From: Salinibacterium sp. ZJ70
GTDB lineage: Bacteria; Actinomycetota; Actinomycetes; Actinomycetales; Microbacteriaceae
DNA: 64,000 bases
Assembly: GCF_011751865.2 (NCBI RefSeq)
Contig: NZ_CP061770.1
Span: 1,674,001 to 1,738,000 of the forward strand
Reading direction: 5' to 3'
Both the position numbers and the translations under genes were made by a program. The notes beneath the pieces were generated by a model. That model was not told the origin of the DNA and made no database searches. It saw only the letters and a program-made list of their open reading frames with translations. Shown one piece after another: positions 44,323 to 53,899 of this stretch; position 1 is the first letter of the stretch, and every line of letters begins with the position of its first letter.

Positions 44323-45303
44323 TCAGGACTCCATCACCGAGTCGGGCTGGATATCGATGCGCGCGCCGGTGAGCTTTGCGGCCAGGCGGGCGTTCTGGCC
44401 CTCCTTGCCGATCGCGAGCGACAGCTGGTAGTCGGGGACGAGCGCGCGCACGGCCCTCGTCGCCTCGTCGACGACGAATGCGCTCGACACCTTCGCCGGG
44501 CTCAGCGCGCTCGCGACGAACGTCGCGAGGTCGGGCGACCAGTCGACGATGTCGATCTTCTCGTCGTTCAGCTCGTTCGTGACGGCGCGCACGCGCGCAC
44601 CGAGCTCGCCGATGCAGGCGCCCTTCGCGTTGATGCCGGGCTCGGTCGCGCGCACGGCGATCTTGGTGCGGTGGCCGGCCTCGCGGGCAAGCGACGCGAT
44701 CTCGACCGTGCCGGCCGCGATCTCCGGCACCTCGAGCGCGAAGAGCTTGCGCACGAGACCCGGGTGGGTGCGGCTGACGGTGATCGACGGGCCCTTGAGG
44801 CCCTTGGCGACACTCGTGACGTAGACGCGGATGCGGGAACCGTGGCGGTACTCCTCGCCGGGAACCTGCTCCTCGGGCGGGAGGATCGCCTCGACGGTGC
44901 CGAGGTCGACGTGCACCATGCGCGGGTTCGGCCCCTGCTGGATGACGCCCGCGACGATGTCGCCCTCACGGCTGCGGAACTCGCCGAGCACCTTGTCGTC
45001 GCCGATGTCGCGCAGCCGCTGGTTGATGACCTGCTTCGCAGCGAACGCGGCGATGCGGCCGAAGTCCTCGGGGCTGTCGACAGCCTCGCCGATGACATTG
45101 CCCTCGTCGTCGAGCTCGGGCACGAAGATGTCCACATGACCGTTCTTGCGGTCCAGCTCGGCGCGAGCGCCCTCCTCGGGGCTCTGCCCCGTGTGCTTCA
45201 GATAGGCGGTGAGAATCGCCTGCTCGATGATGCGCACGAGCTCATCGAAGGGGATCTCTCGCTCGCGTTCCATGAGCCGCAGTACGGCGAGGTCGATGTC
45301 CAC
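44323..45303 (-). CDS. nusA: Transcription termination/antitermination factor NusA
   Basis: The 326-residue protein has the NusA N-domain ([20 protein letters not shown]), S1 domain (about 130-200, [21 protein letters not shown]) and two KH domains ([38 protein letters not shown]). It lacks the C-terminal acidic repeats of E. coli NusA, normal for actinobacteria. GTG start at 45303 with GGAGG upstream. rimP, normally just upstream, is not here; the next gene is divergent. Confidence 0.95.
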   Translation of the reverse strand: MDIDLAVLRLMEREREIPFDELVRIIEQAILTAYLKHTGQSPEEGARAELDRKNGHVDIFVPELDDEGNVIGEAVDSPEDFGRIAAFAAKQVINQRLRDIGDDKVLGEFRSREGDIVAGVIQQGPNPRMVHVDLGTVEAILPPEEQVPGEEYRHGSRIRVYVTSVAKGLKGPSITVSRTHPGLVRKLFALEVPEIAAGTVEIASLAREAGHRTKIAVRATEPGINAKGACIGELGARVRAVTNELNDEKIDIVDWSPDLATFVASALSPAKVSSAFVVDEATRAVRALVPDYQLSLAIGKEGQNARLAAKLTGARIDIQPDSVMES

Positions 45304-45393
45304 GTCAGCCTCCGATATTCAGATCTCGTGCGACGCCACACTCTGCGCCGCAACCGCCAACTCTACCCGAGCCCCGAGGGTTGTGTGCGCCGC

Positions 45394-45399
45394 TAGCCT
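45394..45399 (+). promoter_or_regulatory. -10 hexamer for the HExxH peptidase gene
   Basis: TAGCCT ends 7 nt before the GTG at 45407. Confidence 0.4.
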
Positions 45400-45406
45400 G
45401 AGCGCC

Positions 45407-46246
45407 GTGCGTCGTCTGCTCTGGATTCTGATTCCGTCCGTCCTCGTGCTCGCCGTCGCGGGAGTCGTCACCGCGATCGTCCTGTCGACGTTCCCCGGGG
45501 GATCCGCCGACGAGGGATCGGGTGCGGGCTCGAACCCCGGCGCCGCGCGCGAGATGGACGACGACGACTTCGGCACCGTCCTCGTGTACGACGTGCTCGA
45601 CGACGGCAGCCTCTCCCCCGAGCCCGACGGGCTCGCGCTCGAGATCTGGGAGATGTTCTCGCGCATCGCGAGCACCGAGTTCCTCGCCGAAGGCATGCTC
45701 GAGTACCACGTCGGCGATTCGACCGAGAGCGACACGATGGCGTTCGTCTCCCAGGCCGACGACCCGAGCCTCTGGATCCTCGGCGCCAACCTTGCCACGA
45801 GCGACGACCGCGACGAGCTTCTCGCCACCCTCATCCACGAGTACGCGCACATCCTGTTCCTCTCGACCGATCAGATCGACCTCGAAGGCGAATGCGACGC
45901 CGACGTCGTGCTGTGGGAGGGCTGCCCAGTCGACGGCGCCGTCGTCGCCGACTTCCGCGAGCAGTTCTGGAGCGCCTACGACGACGCACCGCCCGCCGAC
46001 AACACGGACAGCGATATCGCGTACGACTTCTACCTCGCGCACGAGGACGACTTCGTGAGCGACTACGCCGCCACCAACCCCATCGAGGACGCAGCCGAGA
46101 CCTTCACCACATTCGTGCTCGAAGAGCGGCCCGCCGCCGACAGCACGATCGCGCAGAAGATCGGCTTCTTCTGGGATCACGCGTGGCTCGTGGAGATCCG
46201 CGAGCACATCCGCGCCGAGTTCTCGGGCGAGCACGGCCTGCCGTGA
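45407..46246 (+). CDS. Secreted or membrane-anchored putative zinc metallopeptidase
   Basis: The 279-residue protein starts with an uncleaved-type hydrophobic signal (RRLLWILIPSVLVLAVAGVV, then VTAIVLSTF), followed by an acidic extracytoplasmic part. A zinc-binding HExxH motif is present at LIHEYAHILF, near residues 143-152. A YDFYLAHEDDFVSDYAATN segment follows that may supply the third ligand. The family is not recognised and activity is inferred from the motif only. The start at 45407 was chosen because TAGCCT lies 7 nt upstream and the signal sequence begins there. Confidence 0.65.
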   Translation: MRRLLWILIPSVLVLAVAGVVTAIVLSTFPGGSADEGSGAGSNPGAAREMDDDDFGTVLVYDVLDDGSLSPEPDGLALEIWEMFSRIASTEFLAEGMLEYHVGDSTESDTMAFVSQADDPSLWILGANLATSDDRDELLATLIHEYAHILFLSTDQIDLEGECDADVVLWEGCPVDGAVVADFREQFWSAYDDAPPADNTDSDIAYDFYLAHEDDFVSDYAATNPIEDAAETFTTFVLEERPAADSTIAQKIGFFWDHAWLVEIREHIRAEFSGEHGLP

Positions 46247-46314
46247 CCCGCGACGCACGACTCGGCGGAAACGTTGGGTCGCATGCGCAGACCCCCGGAA
46301 GCCAGACTGTCGTC

Positions 46315-46848
46315 ATGTCCGACGACCACGCCGCCTTCGAGGCCGTCTACCTGCGGCACCTGCCCGCCGTCAGCGCCTACCTCGCCCGCCGTGTCGCGCG
46401 CGACGACGTGGAGGACCTCGCCGCCGACGCGTTCGCGATCGCGTGGCGCCGACGCGACACGGTGACACCGGGTGAGGAGCTGCCCTGGCTGTACCGCATC
46501 GCGTCGTACCAGGTGGCGAACCACCGCCGCCGCCTCGCATCGCGCACCAGCGTGCTCGGCTTCCTGAGCGCGCCCGACTCCGCCCCCGCCGCCGACGCCG
46601 CATTCGACGGCGACCCGCACCTCGCCGCCGCGTGGGCATCGCTCCCTGCGGGCCAGCGCGAGATCCTCGCACTCGTCGTCCTCGACGACCTCGCCGTCGG
46701 CGACGCCGCGATCGCGCTCGGCATCACCGCGAACGCCGCGAGCATCCGCCTGCACCGCGCCAAGAAGGCGCTCGTCTCCGCGCTGGGCGAGAACCGCACG
46801 GATATCGCCGCCGGACCGGATGAAAGATCCGCCACACCCGCGACATAG
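46315..46848 (+). CDS. ECF-type RNA polymerase sigma factor
   Basis: The 177-residue protein has sigma region 2 (FEAVYLRHLPAVSAYLARRV, then DLAADAFAIAWRRR) and region 4 (LPAGQREILALVVLDDLAVG, AIALGITANAASIRLHRAKK). Region 1.1 and 3 are missing, as in ECF sigma factors. ATG at 46315 is preceded by a CAGACT hexamer 6 nt upstream. The downstream membrane protein, 7 nt away, is the likely regulator. Confidence 0.85.
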   Translation: MSDDHAAFEAVYLRHLPAVSAYLARRVARDDVEDLAADAFAIAWRRRDTVTPGEELPWLYRIASYQVANHRRRLASRTSVLGFLSAPDSAPAADAAFDGDPHLAAAWASLPAGQREILALVVLDDLAVGDAAIALGITANAASIRLHRAKKALVSALGENRTDIAAGPDERSATPAT

Positions 46849-46855
46849 ACAGGGT

Positions 46856-48172
46856 ATGAACAGCTTCCAGGACGACGCAGAGTCCCGACTCCGTCGCGCG
46901 GCCTCACCGGTCGACGCGCCCGCTCTCGACCCGGCCATCGTGTCCGGCGCTGCAGAGCGCCCCGCCCCGCGGCTCGTGCGCCACGGTCGCGCCACCCGCG
47001 TGGCGGCCGTATCCGCGACCGCTCTCGCCGCGGTCACCGCCGGCGCACTCGTGCTCGCCAATCCCTTCGCCCCGCAGGCGCCGCTGTTCCTCGCGGCCAG
47101 CTCCGCCGGTGGTGCAGCCGAGGCATCGAGCCTCGCCGCCGACGCGCGCATGATGGTGTGGGTCGACTACCGCTACGAAGCGGGGGCCGGCCTCAGCACC
47201 GATGGCGGACGCGGTTCCGTGTACGAGCTGCGCCGCGCGGGCACCCCGCAGTCGGTCCTCGGTTCGGTCGCCGAACGCCTCGGCGTGGACGGCGACGTCG
47301 TCGAATCCGAGTGGTCGAGTGCGGAATACCCCGTCTACCTCGTCGGATCGGATGACGGCACCGCGCCGTCGGTCACGCTCAGCTGGTCGGGCGTCGGCGA
47401 GTGGTGGTACAGCGACCCGGCGGCCTACCCCGAGCCCGTGTGCACCACGGTGCCCGTCGAGGGAGGTGTCGACGGCGAGAGCTACGAAGCGTGCGCGACG
47501 CCTGAGGTTCCCGCATCGGAGTCGCTCGCGCCGAGCGCCGACGAGGCGAAGCGCCTGGCGGCGGAGCTCTTCGACGTCGGCCCCGGAGCTGTGACCGTCA
47601 CCGAAGACCCGTGGCAGACCACCGCATCCGTGCACCTCGCCGTCGACGGGCAGGCCACCGCGCTCGTCGAGACCGTGGCCTGGACGACCACGGGACGGAT
47701 CGCCTGGGCGTCCGGCCACTCGTTCGAGGTCGTCGAGCGCGGCGCGTTCGACACCGTCTCTCCCGCCGCCGGCGTCGAACGGCTCGCCGACGGACGCTGG
47801 TACGGTGCGGCGGGGCCCGACTTCCAGGGCGGCATGGTGGCGTTCGCCGCCGAGTCGATGATGCGCGGCGCCGAGAGCGGCGCTGGCGAGGACGGCTCCG
47901 CTGATGAGCCGATCATCGACGAGCCGATCGTCGAGCCCGGCCTCGTCCCCGACGAGGCACCCGAGCCCGAGGTCGTGCACGTGACGCTCGAGAGCGCGAC
48001 GGCCACTCTCCTGCTCATGTGGGACGCCGACGGCAACGCCTGGCTCGTCCCCGGCTACGCCTACGAGAACCCGGATGGCAGCTTCTGGCACACCGCGGTG
48101 TCGCTCGTCGAGGGCGTCATCGCCCTCCCCGAGCCCCTCGAGGTCGAGCCGCTCCCGGCGGACATCGACTAG
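46856..48172 (+). CDS. Membrane protein, putative partner or anti-sigma of the ECF sigma factor
   Basis: The 438-residue protein has a cytoplasmic N-terminus of about 55 residues, a membrane helix (about 58-80, VAAVSATALAAVTAGALVLA) and a long acidic extracytoplasmic domain of about 350 residues rich in Glu and Val, with two cysteines. The layout, cytoplasmic head, one helix, sensor outside, is that of anti-sigma factors, but no HxxxCxxC zinc motif is present. The gene follows the sigma factor by 7 nt. ATG at 46856 is preceded by AGGGT. Confidence 0.6.
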   Translation: MNSFQDDAESRLRRAASPVDAPALDPAIVSGAAERPAPRLVRHGRATRVAAVSATALAAVTAGALVLANPFAPQAPLFLAASSAGGAAEASSLAADARMMVWVDYRYEAGAGLSTDGGRGSVYELRRAGTPQSVLGSVAERLGVDGDVVESEWSSAEYPVYLVGSDDGTAPSVTLSWSGVGEWWYSDPAAYPEPVCTTVPVEGGVDGESYEACATPEVPASESLAPSADEAKRLAAELFDVGPGAVTVTEDPWQTTASVHLAVDGQATALVETVAWTTTGRIAWASGHSFEVVERGAFDTVSPAAGVERLADGRWYGAAGPDFQGGMVAFAAESMMRGAESGAGEDGSADEPIIDEPIVEPGLVPDEAPEPEVVHVTLESATATLLLMWDADGNAWLVPGYAYENPDGSFWHTAVSLVEGVIALPEPLEVEPLPADID

Positions 48173-48219
48173 CAGTCCCTGCAGGGGGCGGGGGCCGTGC
48201 GAACCGAGATCATGTCCGG

Positions 48220-48431
48220 ATGGCCCCCGTCGCACGTGGGAACGCCAACATCCACCACCACCACCACCACCACCACCACATCATCGATGCTCTCCCCCAC
48301 TCCGCACGATCCGCGCTCGACGTGGGAACCGGCGACGGGCTGCTCGCCGCCGAGCTGCGCGAGCGAATCCCCCACGTCGTCGCACGCTGCTGCGCCGCTC
48401 CGTGGCCCTTTGGCGCAAGCCGTTGCTCTGA
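48220..48431 (+). pseudogene. Remnant of a class I SAM-dependent methyltransferase
   Basis: Starting at the ATG at 48220, the frame reads ARGNANIH, nine histidines, then IIDALPHSARSALDVGTGDG and LLAAELRERIPHVV, the motif I region of a class I methyltransferase. After about 55 residues the frame departs from the family. Another frame then gives RTLLRRSVALWRKPLL followed by a stop at 48429, resembling the C-terminus of such enzymes. The middle, some 130 residues, is missing. I therefore read this as an internally deleted and frameshifted gene. It lies against the first palindrome copy. Confidence 0.55.
48253..48279 (+). repeat. (CAC)9 trinucleotide tract
   Basis: Nine perfect CAC units encode nine histidines in the methyltransferase remnant, where homologues have a single His-rich turn (NIH-x-H). 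It looks like a replication-slippage expansion. Confidence 0.95.
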
Positions 48432-48454
48432 CCGTGAGCCCCCGCCCCCTCGAA

Positions 48455-48524
48455 CCCCCGAGAATCGTGCCTGTCCGTTGATTCAGAGCCCCTGAATCGA
48501 CCATCTCGCACGAATCTCAGGGGG
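48455..48524. repeat. Palindromic element, copy 1
   Basis: A 70-bp imperfect palindrome: CCCCGAGAATCGTGCCTG on the left, a central GATTCAG-AGCC-CTGAATC hairpin, and a diverged right arm ending CTCAGGGGG. It overlaps the last codon and stop of the neighbouring nuclease gene. It is about 83% identical to the reverse complement of copy 2. Confidence 0.85.
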
Positions 48525-49431
48525 TGCGCGCCGCGAGGAGGCGTCGCAAGCGCGATGTGAGGACCGTGGGCCGCTGGAAGAGGTCGGATGCTGTCACACG
48601 GACGACGCGCCAGCCCGCATCCTCGAAGAGCTCCCGTCGCTCCAGGTCGCGCATCCACGTCGTCCGGTCGACGCGGTGAACGTCACCCTCGTACTCGAGT
48701 GCGACGCGTGCGGCCGGCCACGCGAGGTCCGCATGCAGGATGAGACGGCGCCCGAGCGGGACGGCATGATCCACGCGTGGCTCGGGGAGGCGACTTCGCA
48801 CGCACACCAGCCGCAGGAGCGATTCCGGTCGGGAATCGACGCCTGTGCGCAGGCGTGGCACGGCCCACGCCACACGCGCTGAGCCCGGGGACCCTCGCAG
48901 CCGCTCCGCCGCCCTTTCCAGCTCATCGATCGCCACGACCCCCGGCCCGCGCACTCCGCCGATCCGAGGTCCGGTGAGAAGGGCGTCGCCCGCCGCGACG
49001 AGATCCTCACGACGCAGAGACGCCGCGGCCTGACACCACGCGAACGCCGGGCTCGCCACGGGGAGCCCGCCGAGCATCCGCGTCTCGATGTGCCGCAGCG
49101 AGTGCCCGCGCACTCCGATGCCGCGCGGCGGTGTGCGCGGGAAGAGCACAGAGAGGTGCAGATCGTCGTCGCCCTCCGGCAACGGCGCGCCCCAGAGCGC
49201 GAGCGCCGTCCCGTGGCTGAACGCCTGCCCGTCGAGCAGCAGCGGCGCATAGGCGGCGCACCGGTCGCCGACACTGGACAGGTTGAGCCCGAACCCCACG
49301 ACGCCCGTGTAGGGACGATCCACGTCTTCGCGCCGCATCCGGGAGGTGCCGATGCCGAGCTCCCGCGCGTGCCCTGAGCGCAGAGGGACGCCGCTCAGCT
49401 CATCCGGGACGTGCTGTCGGGGTCGGGGCAT
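48517..49431 (-). CDS. AbiEi-like/DUF559 Vsr-fold endonuclease-like protein
   Basis: The 304-residue protein has a C-terminal domain (about 205-300) with VALEYEGDVHRVD and the order ...MRDLERRELFEDAGWRVVR, the Vsr/PD-(D/E)XK arrangement of DUF559 proteins with a Glu in EYEGD and conserved Asp/Arg. The N-terminal part resembles the winged-helix antitoxin domain of AbiEi-like proteins (GIGTSRMRREDVDRPYTGVV). Function is unknown; nuclease activity is inferred. No toxin partner lies next to it. Two inverted palindromes flank it. Confidence 0.65.
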   Translation of the reverse strand: MPRPRQHVPDELSGVPLRSGHARELGIGTSRMRREDVDRPYTGVVGFGLNLSSVGDRCAAYAPLLLDGQAFSHGTALALWGAPLPEGDDDLHLSVLFPRTPPRGIGVRGHSLRHIETRMLGGLPVASPAFAWCQAAASLRREDLVAAGDALLTGPRIGGVRGPGVVAIDELERAAERLRGSPGSARVAWAVPRLRTGVDSRPESLLRLVCVRSRLPEPRVDHAVPLGRRLILHADLAWPAARVALEYEGDVHRVDRTTWMRDLERRELFEDAGWRVVRVTASDLFQRPTVLTSRLRRLLAARTP

Positions 49432-49480
49432 CTCCCGATGGTGCCCGTGCGGGGCCGTGGTGCTGGCCCACCATCCACAA

Positions 49481-49549
49481 CCCCCGGAGAATCGTGCCTG
49501 TTGGTCGTTTCAGGGGTTCTGAATCAGCAATCAGGCACGATTCTCGGGG
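49481..49549. repeat. Palindromic element, copy 2
   Basis: A 69-bp near-perfect palindrome: GAGAATCGTGCCTG pairs exactly with CAGGCACGATTCTC, extended by CCCC/GGGG across a 1-nt bulge, with an inner TTCAG-GGGTT-CTGAA hairpin. It is inverted with respect to copy 1 and lies 50 bp upstream of the nuclease gene and 18 bp after the end of proS. Confidence 0.9.
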
Positions 49550-49566
49550 TGTGTGGGCCGGGGTGG

Positions 49567-51339
49567 TCAGGCGAGGGACGCCTGGAAGCGGGCGACGACC
49601 TCGGAGGCGGGCACCTCGGTGCGCTCGTTGGTGCGGCGGTCCCACAGCTCGACGAGCCCGTCGGCGGCGCCACGGCCCACGATCACGACCGTGGGCACAC
49701 CGAGCAGCTCGGCGTCGCCGAACTTCATGCCGGGAGAGACCTTCGGACGGTCGTCATAGAGCACCTCGAAGCGCTGCGCCTCGAAGTCGGCGGCTACCTG
49801 AGCGGCCAGTTCGAACGCCACCTGGTCGCGGCCGGTGGCGACGACGTGCACATCGAACGGCGCGATGCCGCGCGGCCACAGAAGGCCGCGATCGTCAGCG
49901 GTCGTCTCGGCGATCGCCGCGAGGATGCGGGTCACGCCGATGCCGTAGGAGCCCATCGTGACGGTCACGAGCTTGCCGTTCTCGTCGAGCACCTTGAGCC
50001 CGAGCGCGTCCGCGTACTTGCGACCCAGCTGGAAGACGTGGCCGATCTCCATGCCGCGGGCGAGCTCCACGGGGCCCGAGCCGTCGGGAGCGGGGTCGCC
50101 GGCGCGCACCTCGGCGACCTCGGCGATGCCGTCGGAGGTGAAGTCGCGACCCGCGACGAGGTGGAACACGTGCTTGCCCTCGACGTTCGCACCCGTGACC
50201 CACGAGGTGCCGTCGACGACGCGGGGGTCGAGCAGGTAGCGGATGTCGGTCGCCGACTCCTCGCCGAGGATCGCTCCCGTGGGCGACCACGGTCCGATGT
50301 AGCCCTTGACGAGTCCCGGGTTCTTGTCGAAGTCCGCCTCGGTCGCCGCTTCGACCGCGGCGGGGGCGAACGCGACCTCGGCGCGCTTCATGTCGACGTC
50401 GCGGTCGCCGGGGATGCCGACGATCACGAGCTCGCGCGTGCCGTCGAGGTGGGTGAGCGCGAGCACGACGTTCTTGAGGGTGTCGGCGGCCTCCCACGGA
50501 CGGTCCTCGCGCGGCACCAGGGCGTTGGCGACGTCGACGAGGGTGGCGATCGTGGGGGTGTCGGGGGTGTCGTGGATGACCGCCTCGGGCTGTCCCTCGA
50601 TGGGGAGGGCGTCCGGGATGGGGGTCGTGTACGCCTCGACGTTGGCCGCGTAGCCGCCCGCCGAGCGCACGAAGGTGTCCTCGCCGATGGGAGTCGGGTG
50701 CAGGAACTCCTCGGAGCGCGACCCGCCCATGGCGCCCGCATCGGCCTGAACGATCACGTACTCGAGCCCGAGGCGCGTGAAGATGCGCTCGTAGGCGTCG
50801 CGCTGAGCCTGGTACGAGGCGTCGAGCCCGGCGTCGGTGTAGTCGAACGAGTAGGCGTCCTTCATCGAGAACTCGCGGCCGCGCAGCAGACCGGCGCGCG
50901 GACGTGCCTCGTCGCGGTACTTGTCCTGGATCTGGAAGATCGTGAGCGGCAGGTCCTTGTAGGACGAGTAGAGATCCTTCACGAGGAGCGTGAACACCTC
51001 TTCGTGCGTGGGCGCGAGGAGGTAGTCGGCGCCCTTGCGGTCCTGCAGGCGGAACAGGTTGTCGCCGTACTCGGTCCAGCGACCCGTGACCTCGTAGGGC
51101 TCGCGGGGCAGCAGCGCGGGGAACAGCACCTCCTGCGCACCGGCTGCGGCCATCTCCTCGCGGATGACCTTCTCGATCTTGGCGCGCACGCGCAGGCCCA
51201 TCGGGAGCCACGCGAAGACACCCGGCGCCTGGCGGCGGATGTACCCGGCGCGGACGAGCAGCTTGTGGCTCGTCGCCTCGGCGTCGGCGGGTTCTTCCTT
51301 CAGGGTGCGGACGAAGAGCTGGGAGAGAAGGGTAGGCAC
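49567..51339 (-). CDS. proS: Proline--tRNA ligase
   Basis: The 590-residue class II synthetase is of the bacterial type: motif 1 region ([20 protein letters not shown]), motif 2 ([20 protein letters not shown]), an inserted editing domain (about 225-390) with [10 protein letters not shown], then motif 3 ([16 protein letters not shown]) and the anticodon-binding domain. The GTG start at 51339 has TACAGT 6 nt upstream, indicating leaderless mRNA. It stands as a single gene. Confidence 0.97.
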   Translation of the reverse strand: MPTLLSQLFVRTLKEEPADAEATSHKLLVRAGYIRRQAPGVFAWLPMGLRVRAKIEKVIREEMAAAGAQEVLFPALLPREPYEVTGRWTEYGDNLFRLQDRKGADYLLAPTHEEVFTLLVKDLYSSYKDLPLTIFQIQDKYRDEARPRAGLLRGREFSMKDAYSFDYTDAGLDASYQAQRDAYERIFTRLGLEYVIVQADAGAMGGSRSEEFLHPTPIGEDTFVRSAGGYAANVEAYTTPIPDALPIEGQPEAVIHDTPDTPTIATLVDVANALVPREDRPWEAADTLKNVVLALTHLDGTRELVIVGIPGDRDVDMKRAEVAFAPAAVEAATEADFDKNPGLVKGYIGPWSPTGAILGEESATDIRYLLDPRVVDGTSWVTGANVEGKHVFHLVAGRDFTSDGIAEVAEVRAGDPAPDGSGPVELARGMEIGHVFQLGRKYADALGLKVLDENGKLVTVTMGSYGIGVTRILAAIAETTADDRGLLWPRGIAPFDVHVVATGRDQVAFELAAQVAADFEAQRFEVLYDDRPKVSPGMKFGDAELLGVPTVVIVGRGAADGLVELWDRRTNERTEVPASEVVARFQASLA

Positions 51340-51345
51340 CTGAAT

Positions 51346-51351
51346 ACTGTA
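51346..51351 (-). promoter_or_regulatory. -10 hexamer for proS
   Basis: TACAGT ends 6 nt before the GTG at 51339; leaderless spacing. Confidence 0.5.
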
Positions 51352-51374
51352 ATCCTCGGGCGGGTCGTGCCGAC

Positions 51375-53213
51375 TCAGCGCGCTCGCGCCGGCCCGACGG
51401 ACGCATTGGCCAGGTAGAGGTCGAGAACCGCTGCTTCCGCAGCGCCGATCACCTTCACGTTGAGCGCGCTCACGAAGTATTCGCCGGAGCGCGGCGCGCT
51501 CACCGGAGCACCCACGGAGCCTGGCTGATCGGGTTGCGCGTTGAGAGTCAGCTTCACCACCGACTCCAGCAGGTCGAATACCGGGCGCAGCGCCTCGACC
51601 AGCGGAGGCAGCGCCGTGCCGACGAGGTCGGCGACGACGCCCGAGACGAGCGACGTGACGACGCCCAGCAACGGCACAAGCACGGCATCCGCGAGACCCG
51701 GGATGAGCGTGGAGACGATCGGGTCGAGCAGACCCGTCAGAAGCGAGGAGATGAGGAGGTTGAGCGGGGTGAGCAGGAAGCTCAGAATCGAGCCATCGAG
51801 GAGCGCGATATCGATGTCGACACCGTTATCCGGGTATCCGGGGCGGCCCAGCAGGTGCCCGACGGAGAGATCGAGATCGACTGTCAGGCGCGCAACGTTC
51901 AGAAGCTCATACCCGAGCACGCTCAGCGTGACGTCGGCCGCAATGAGCACGTCGAGGTTGACCCCGTAGAGAAGCTCGAGGATCTTCGGCTCGATCTGCT
52001 TGACGACGAACCGGTCGAGCATCGTCGAGACCCGGGCGAGCAGAGCGTTGATGACCTCCGGGGTCAGAATCGAGGTATTGGGGTCGCGCCCGTTGAGACC
52101 CGAGCTGTCCTTGTACGCGAGCCCGACGAGCGCGGCGAGGTCGGCGCGGATGCTGCCGTCGGACAGGTTGATGGTGACGACGCCGTCGCTGATGTCGTCG
52201 TCGAGCAGATCGCGCACCGGCTGCAGGTCAATGGACCCGCCGATCTGCACCGTGAGCGGGTTCTGTCCGAGCCCGATTCCCGCCAGCCCGCCGAGCACGG
52301 TGTCGAGCAGGCCCGTGACCGTTGCGAGGGCGTCACCCTCGAGCGGCGAGTTGAGGAGTGCATTTATACTCGCTTCGAGCTCGTCGAGAGTGCCGGAGAT
52401 CGTGGTGCCGATCGTCTGGACGAGAGGGCTGTGGACGAGGAGGTCGACGTCGGCGACGAGGTAGTCGCGGTCGAGGTGCGCCTCCGCGGCACCATCCCAC
52501 AGGGCTTCGCAGCCGTCGAACTCTGCGACAGCACCGACGGCGCCGATGTCGAGCGAGACGTCGGTGATGAGGCCGCCCACGGCGGAACCCAGCCCCGGAA
52601 GCACAGAGTCGACGAGGTCGGAGAGTTGCAGCTCTCCGACTCGCGGGGTGTCGGCGCTGGGCTGGTCGAGCGACACAAGGCCGCCCGCCTGCGAGGTGAC
52701 CGCGCCGGCTGCGCCGATCATCGTGCCGTTGCTCGAAGCCCGTCCGTATTGGGTGTACACGCCTGTGCCGGTGTCGAGAGGGAGCGTGAGACCCACACCC
52801 AGGGGAATGAGCGACAGCAGGCCCAAGTCGAGGGCCGCCTCCCATGCGTCGTCGCCCAGGTAGTCGGCGGTGCCCGCGTTGCTCCGGCCAGCGCTGGTCG
52901 TGGCGGGCGCGACATTTTCGACGGTGATCCCATCGGTGAAGGCGAGGGGGTCGAGATCGAATTCCAGCAGCTCCGCCGTGAGGATTCGCCCCCACGCGTG
53001 CGCATCCACGACGCCAGAGGGGGCGGCGCAGTTGAGCGCACCGGCTTCTCCACGCACCATCTCGGTGTCGGTGAAGCTCGCCGCGCTGGATGTCACCCCG
53101 GCGCTGACCAGCAGGCTCCCCGCTGCGATCGAGGCGACGGCTGACACTGCTCGGGTGCGCGGCGCGCGAGGGTTATCGGCGCGGTGGCGCGGCCGAACGC
53201 CGAAGAACTTCAC
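51375..53213 (-). CDS. Choice-of-anchor G family surface protein
   Basis: The 612-residue secreted protein has an N-terminal signal (about 20-45, [20 protein letters not shown]) followed by [11 protein letters not shown], resembling the cleavage region of SipW-type substrates. The large body ([32 protein letters not shown], hydrophobic repeats such as [15 protein letters not shown]) matches the choice-of-anchor G family found in actinobacteria. There is no LPXTG; its surface attachment is unknown. GTG at 53213 overlaps the stop of the upstream gene by four bases, so it is the last gene of the SipW operon. Confidence 0.72.
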   Translation of the reverse strand: MKFFGVRPRHRADNPRAPRTRAVSAVASIAAGSLLVSAGVTSSAASFTDTEMVRGEAGALNCAAPSGVVDAHAWGRILTAELLEFDLDPLAFTDGITVENVAPATTSAGRSNAGTADYLGDDAWEAALDLGLLSLIPLGVGLTLPLDTGTGVYTQYGRASSNGTMIGAAGAVTSQAGGLVSLDQPSADTPRVGELQLSDLVDSVLPGLGSAVGGLITDVSLDIGAVGAVAEFDGCEALWDGAAEAHLDRDYLVADVDLLVHSPLVQTIGTTISGTLDELEASINALLNSPLEGDALATVTGLLDTVLGGLAGIGLGQNPLTVQIGGSIDLQPVRDLLDDDISDGVVTINLSDGSIRADLAALVGLAYKDSSGLNGRDPNTSILTPEVINALLARVSTMLDRFVVKQIEPKILELLYGVNLDVLIAADVTLSVLGYELLNVARLTVDLDLSVGHLLGRPGYPDNGVDIDIALLDGSILSFLLTPLNLLISSLLTGLLDPIVSTLIPGLADAVLVPLLGVVTSLVSGVVADLVGTALPPLVEALRPVFDLLESVVKLTLNAQPDQPGSVGAPVSAPRSGEYFVSALNVKVIGAAEAAVLDLYLANASVGPARAR

Positions 53214-53899
53214 GATGAGGTCTCCTCTCGAAAGCAGGCCCGCACAAGGACGATCAGCATCATCCCGGCGAGGAGGAGCGCGCCCCCCACGATGACCGGA
53301 TGGGTCGCATCCGTACCGGTGAGTGCGATCGTGCCCTCGGGCGAGACTGTTCCGACGGTGGCTGAGTTTCCGAGGCCGCGGAACGTGAGCGCGAACTCGG
53401 CTTCCGCGCCGTCGAGAGTTGTGGGCGCCGCGGCCGGCACCCCGACGCGGATGCGCAGGTGACGCTGTTCGCCCGGCTGGAGGGTGCCCAGGTCGCGGAC
53501 AGCTTCGCTGATGTTGGCGAACGGAGCGGCGGGGATGATCGCTGCCGCGTCCGGGCACGAGGTCACGCCCTGAGCACCCGCCCACGGCCGGGGGCATTCC
53601 TCAAGCGACAGCCATGCGCCGCCCGGAGTCTCGGCAAGCGCTCCCGCCGAGACGAGGTCGAACGTGACAGCTCCGGAGGTCGGGGCCTCCGACCGCACAG
53701 TGACAAGCCACTCATCGGATTGCCCCGGGTCGAGCTCGACGTCGAAGACAGCGGGGTCGACCTCGACGATGAGATGACCGGGCGTTCCCGAATCGACGTC
53801 GACGACAGCACGGGGTGAGGCCAAGGCTCCATCCGCAAACCCGATCACCATCGCTGCCGCGAGCGCGGCGACGACAGCGTAGCGCGCGACGTGTGTCAT
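53210..53899 (-). CDS. Secreted and membrane-anchored hypothetical protein
   Basis: The 229-residue protein has a Sec-type signal peptide (residues 1-27, ending GALASP), an Ig-like beta-rich region with EVDPAVFDVELDPGQSDEW, and a C-terminal membrane helix (about 203-222) followed by an Arg/Lys tail. This is a type I membrane topology. ATG at 53899 overlaps the peptidase stop by four bases. Its role is likely to bind or anchor the surface protein encoded next; this is inference. Confidence 0.65.
   Translation of the reverse strand: MTHVARYAVVAALAAAMVIGFADGALASPRAVVDVDSGTPGHLIVEVDPAVFDVELDPGQSDEWLVTVRSEAPTSGAVTFDLVSAGALAETPGGAWLSLEECPRPWAGAQGVTSCPDAAAIIPAAPFANISEAVRDLGTLQPGEQRHLRIRVGVPAAAPTTLDGAEAEFALTFRGLGNSATVGTVSPEGTIALTGTDATHPVIVGGALLLAGMMLIVLVRACFREETSS

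Noticed and set aside
48253..48279. Nine CAC codons as an artificial His-tag or vector contamination
   Set aside because: The flanking residues are natural methyltransferase sequence and no vector sequence is near; slippage expansion explains it.
48517..49431. A complete type IV AbiE toxin-antitoxin pair
   Set aside because: There is no adjacent AbiEii-type nucleotidyltransferase gene; proS lies on one side and a methyltransferase remnant on the other.
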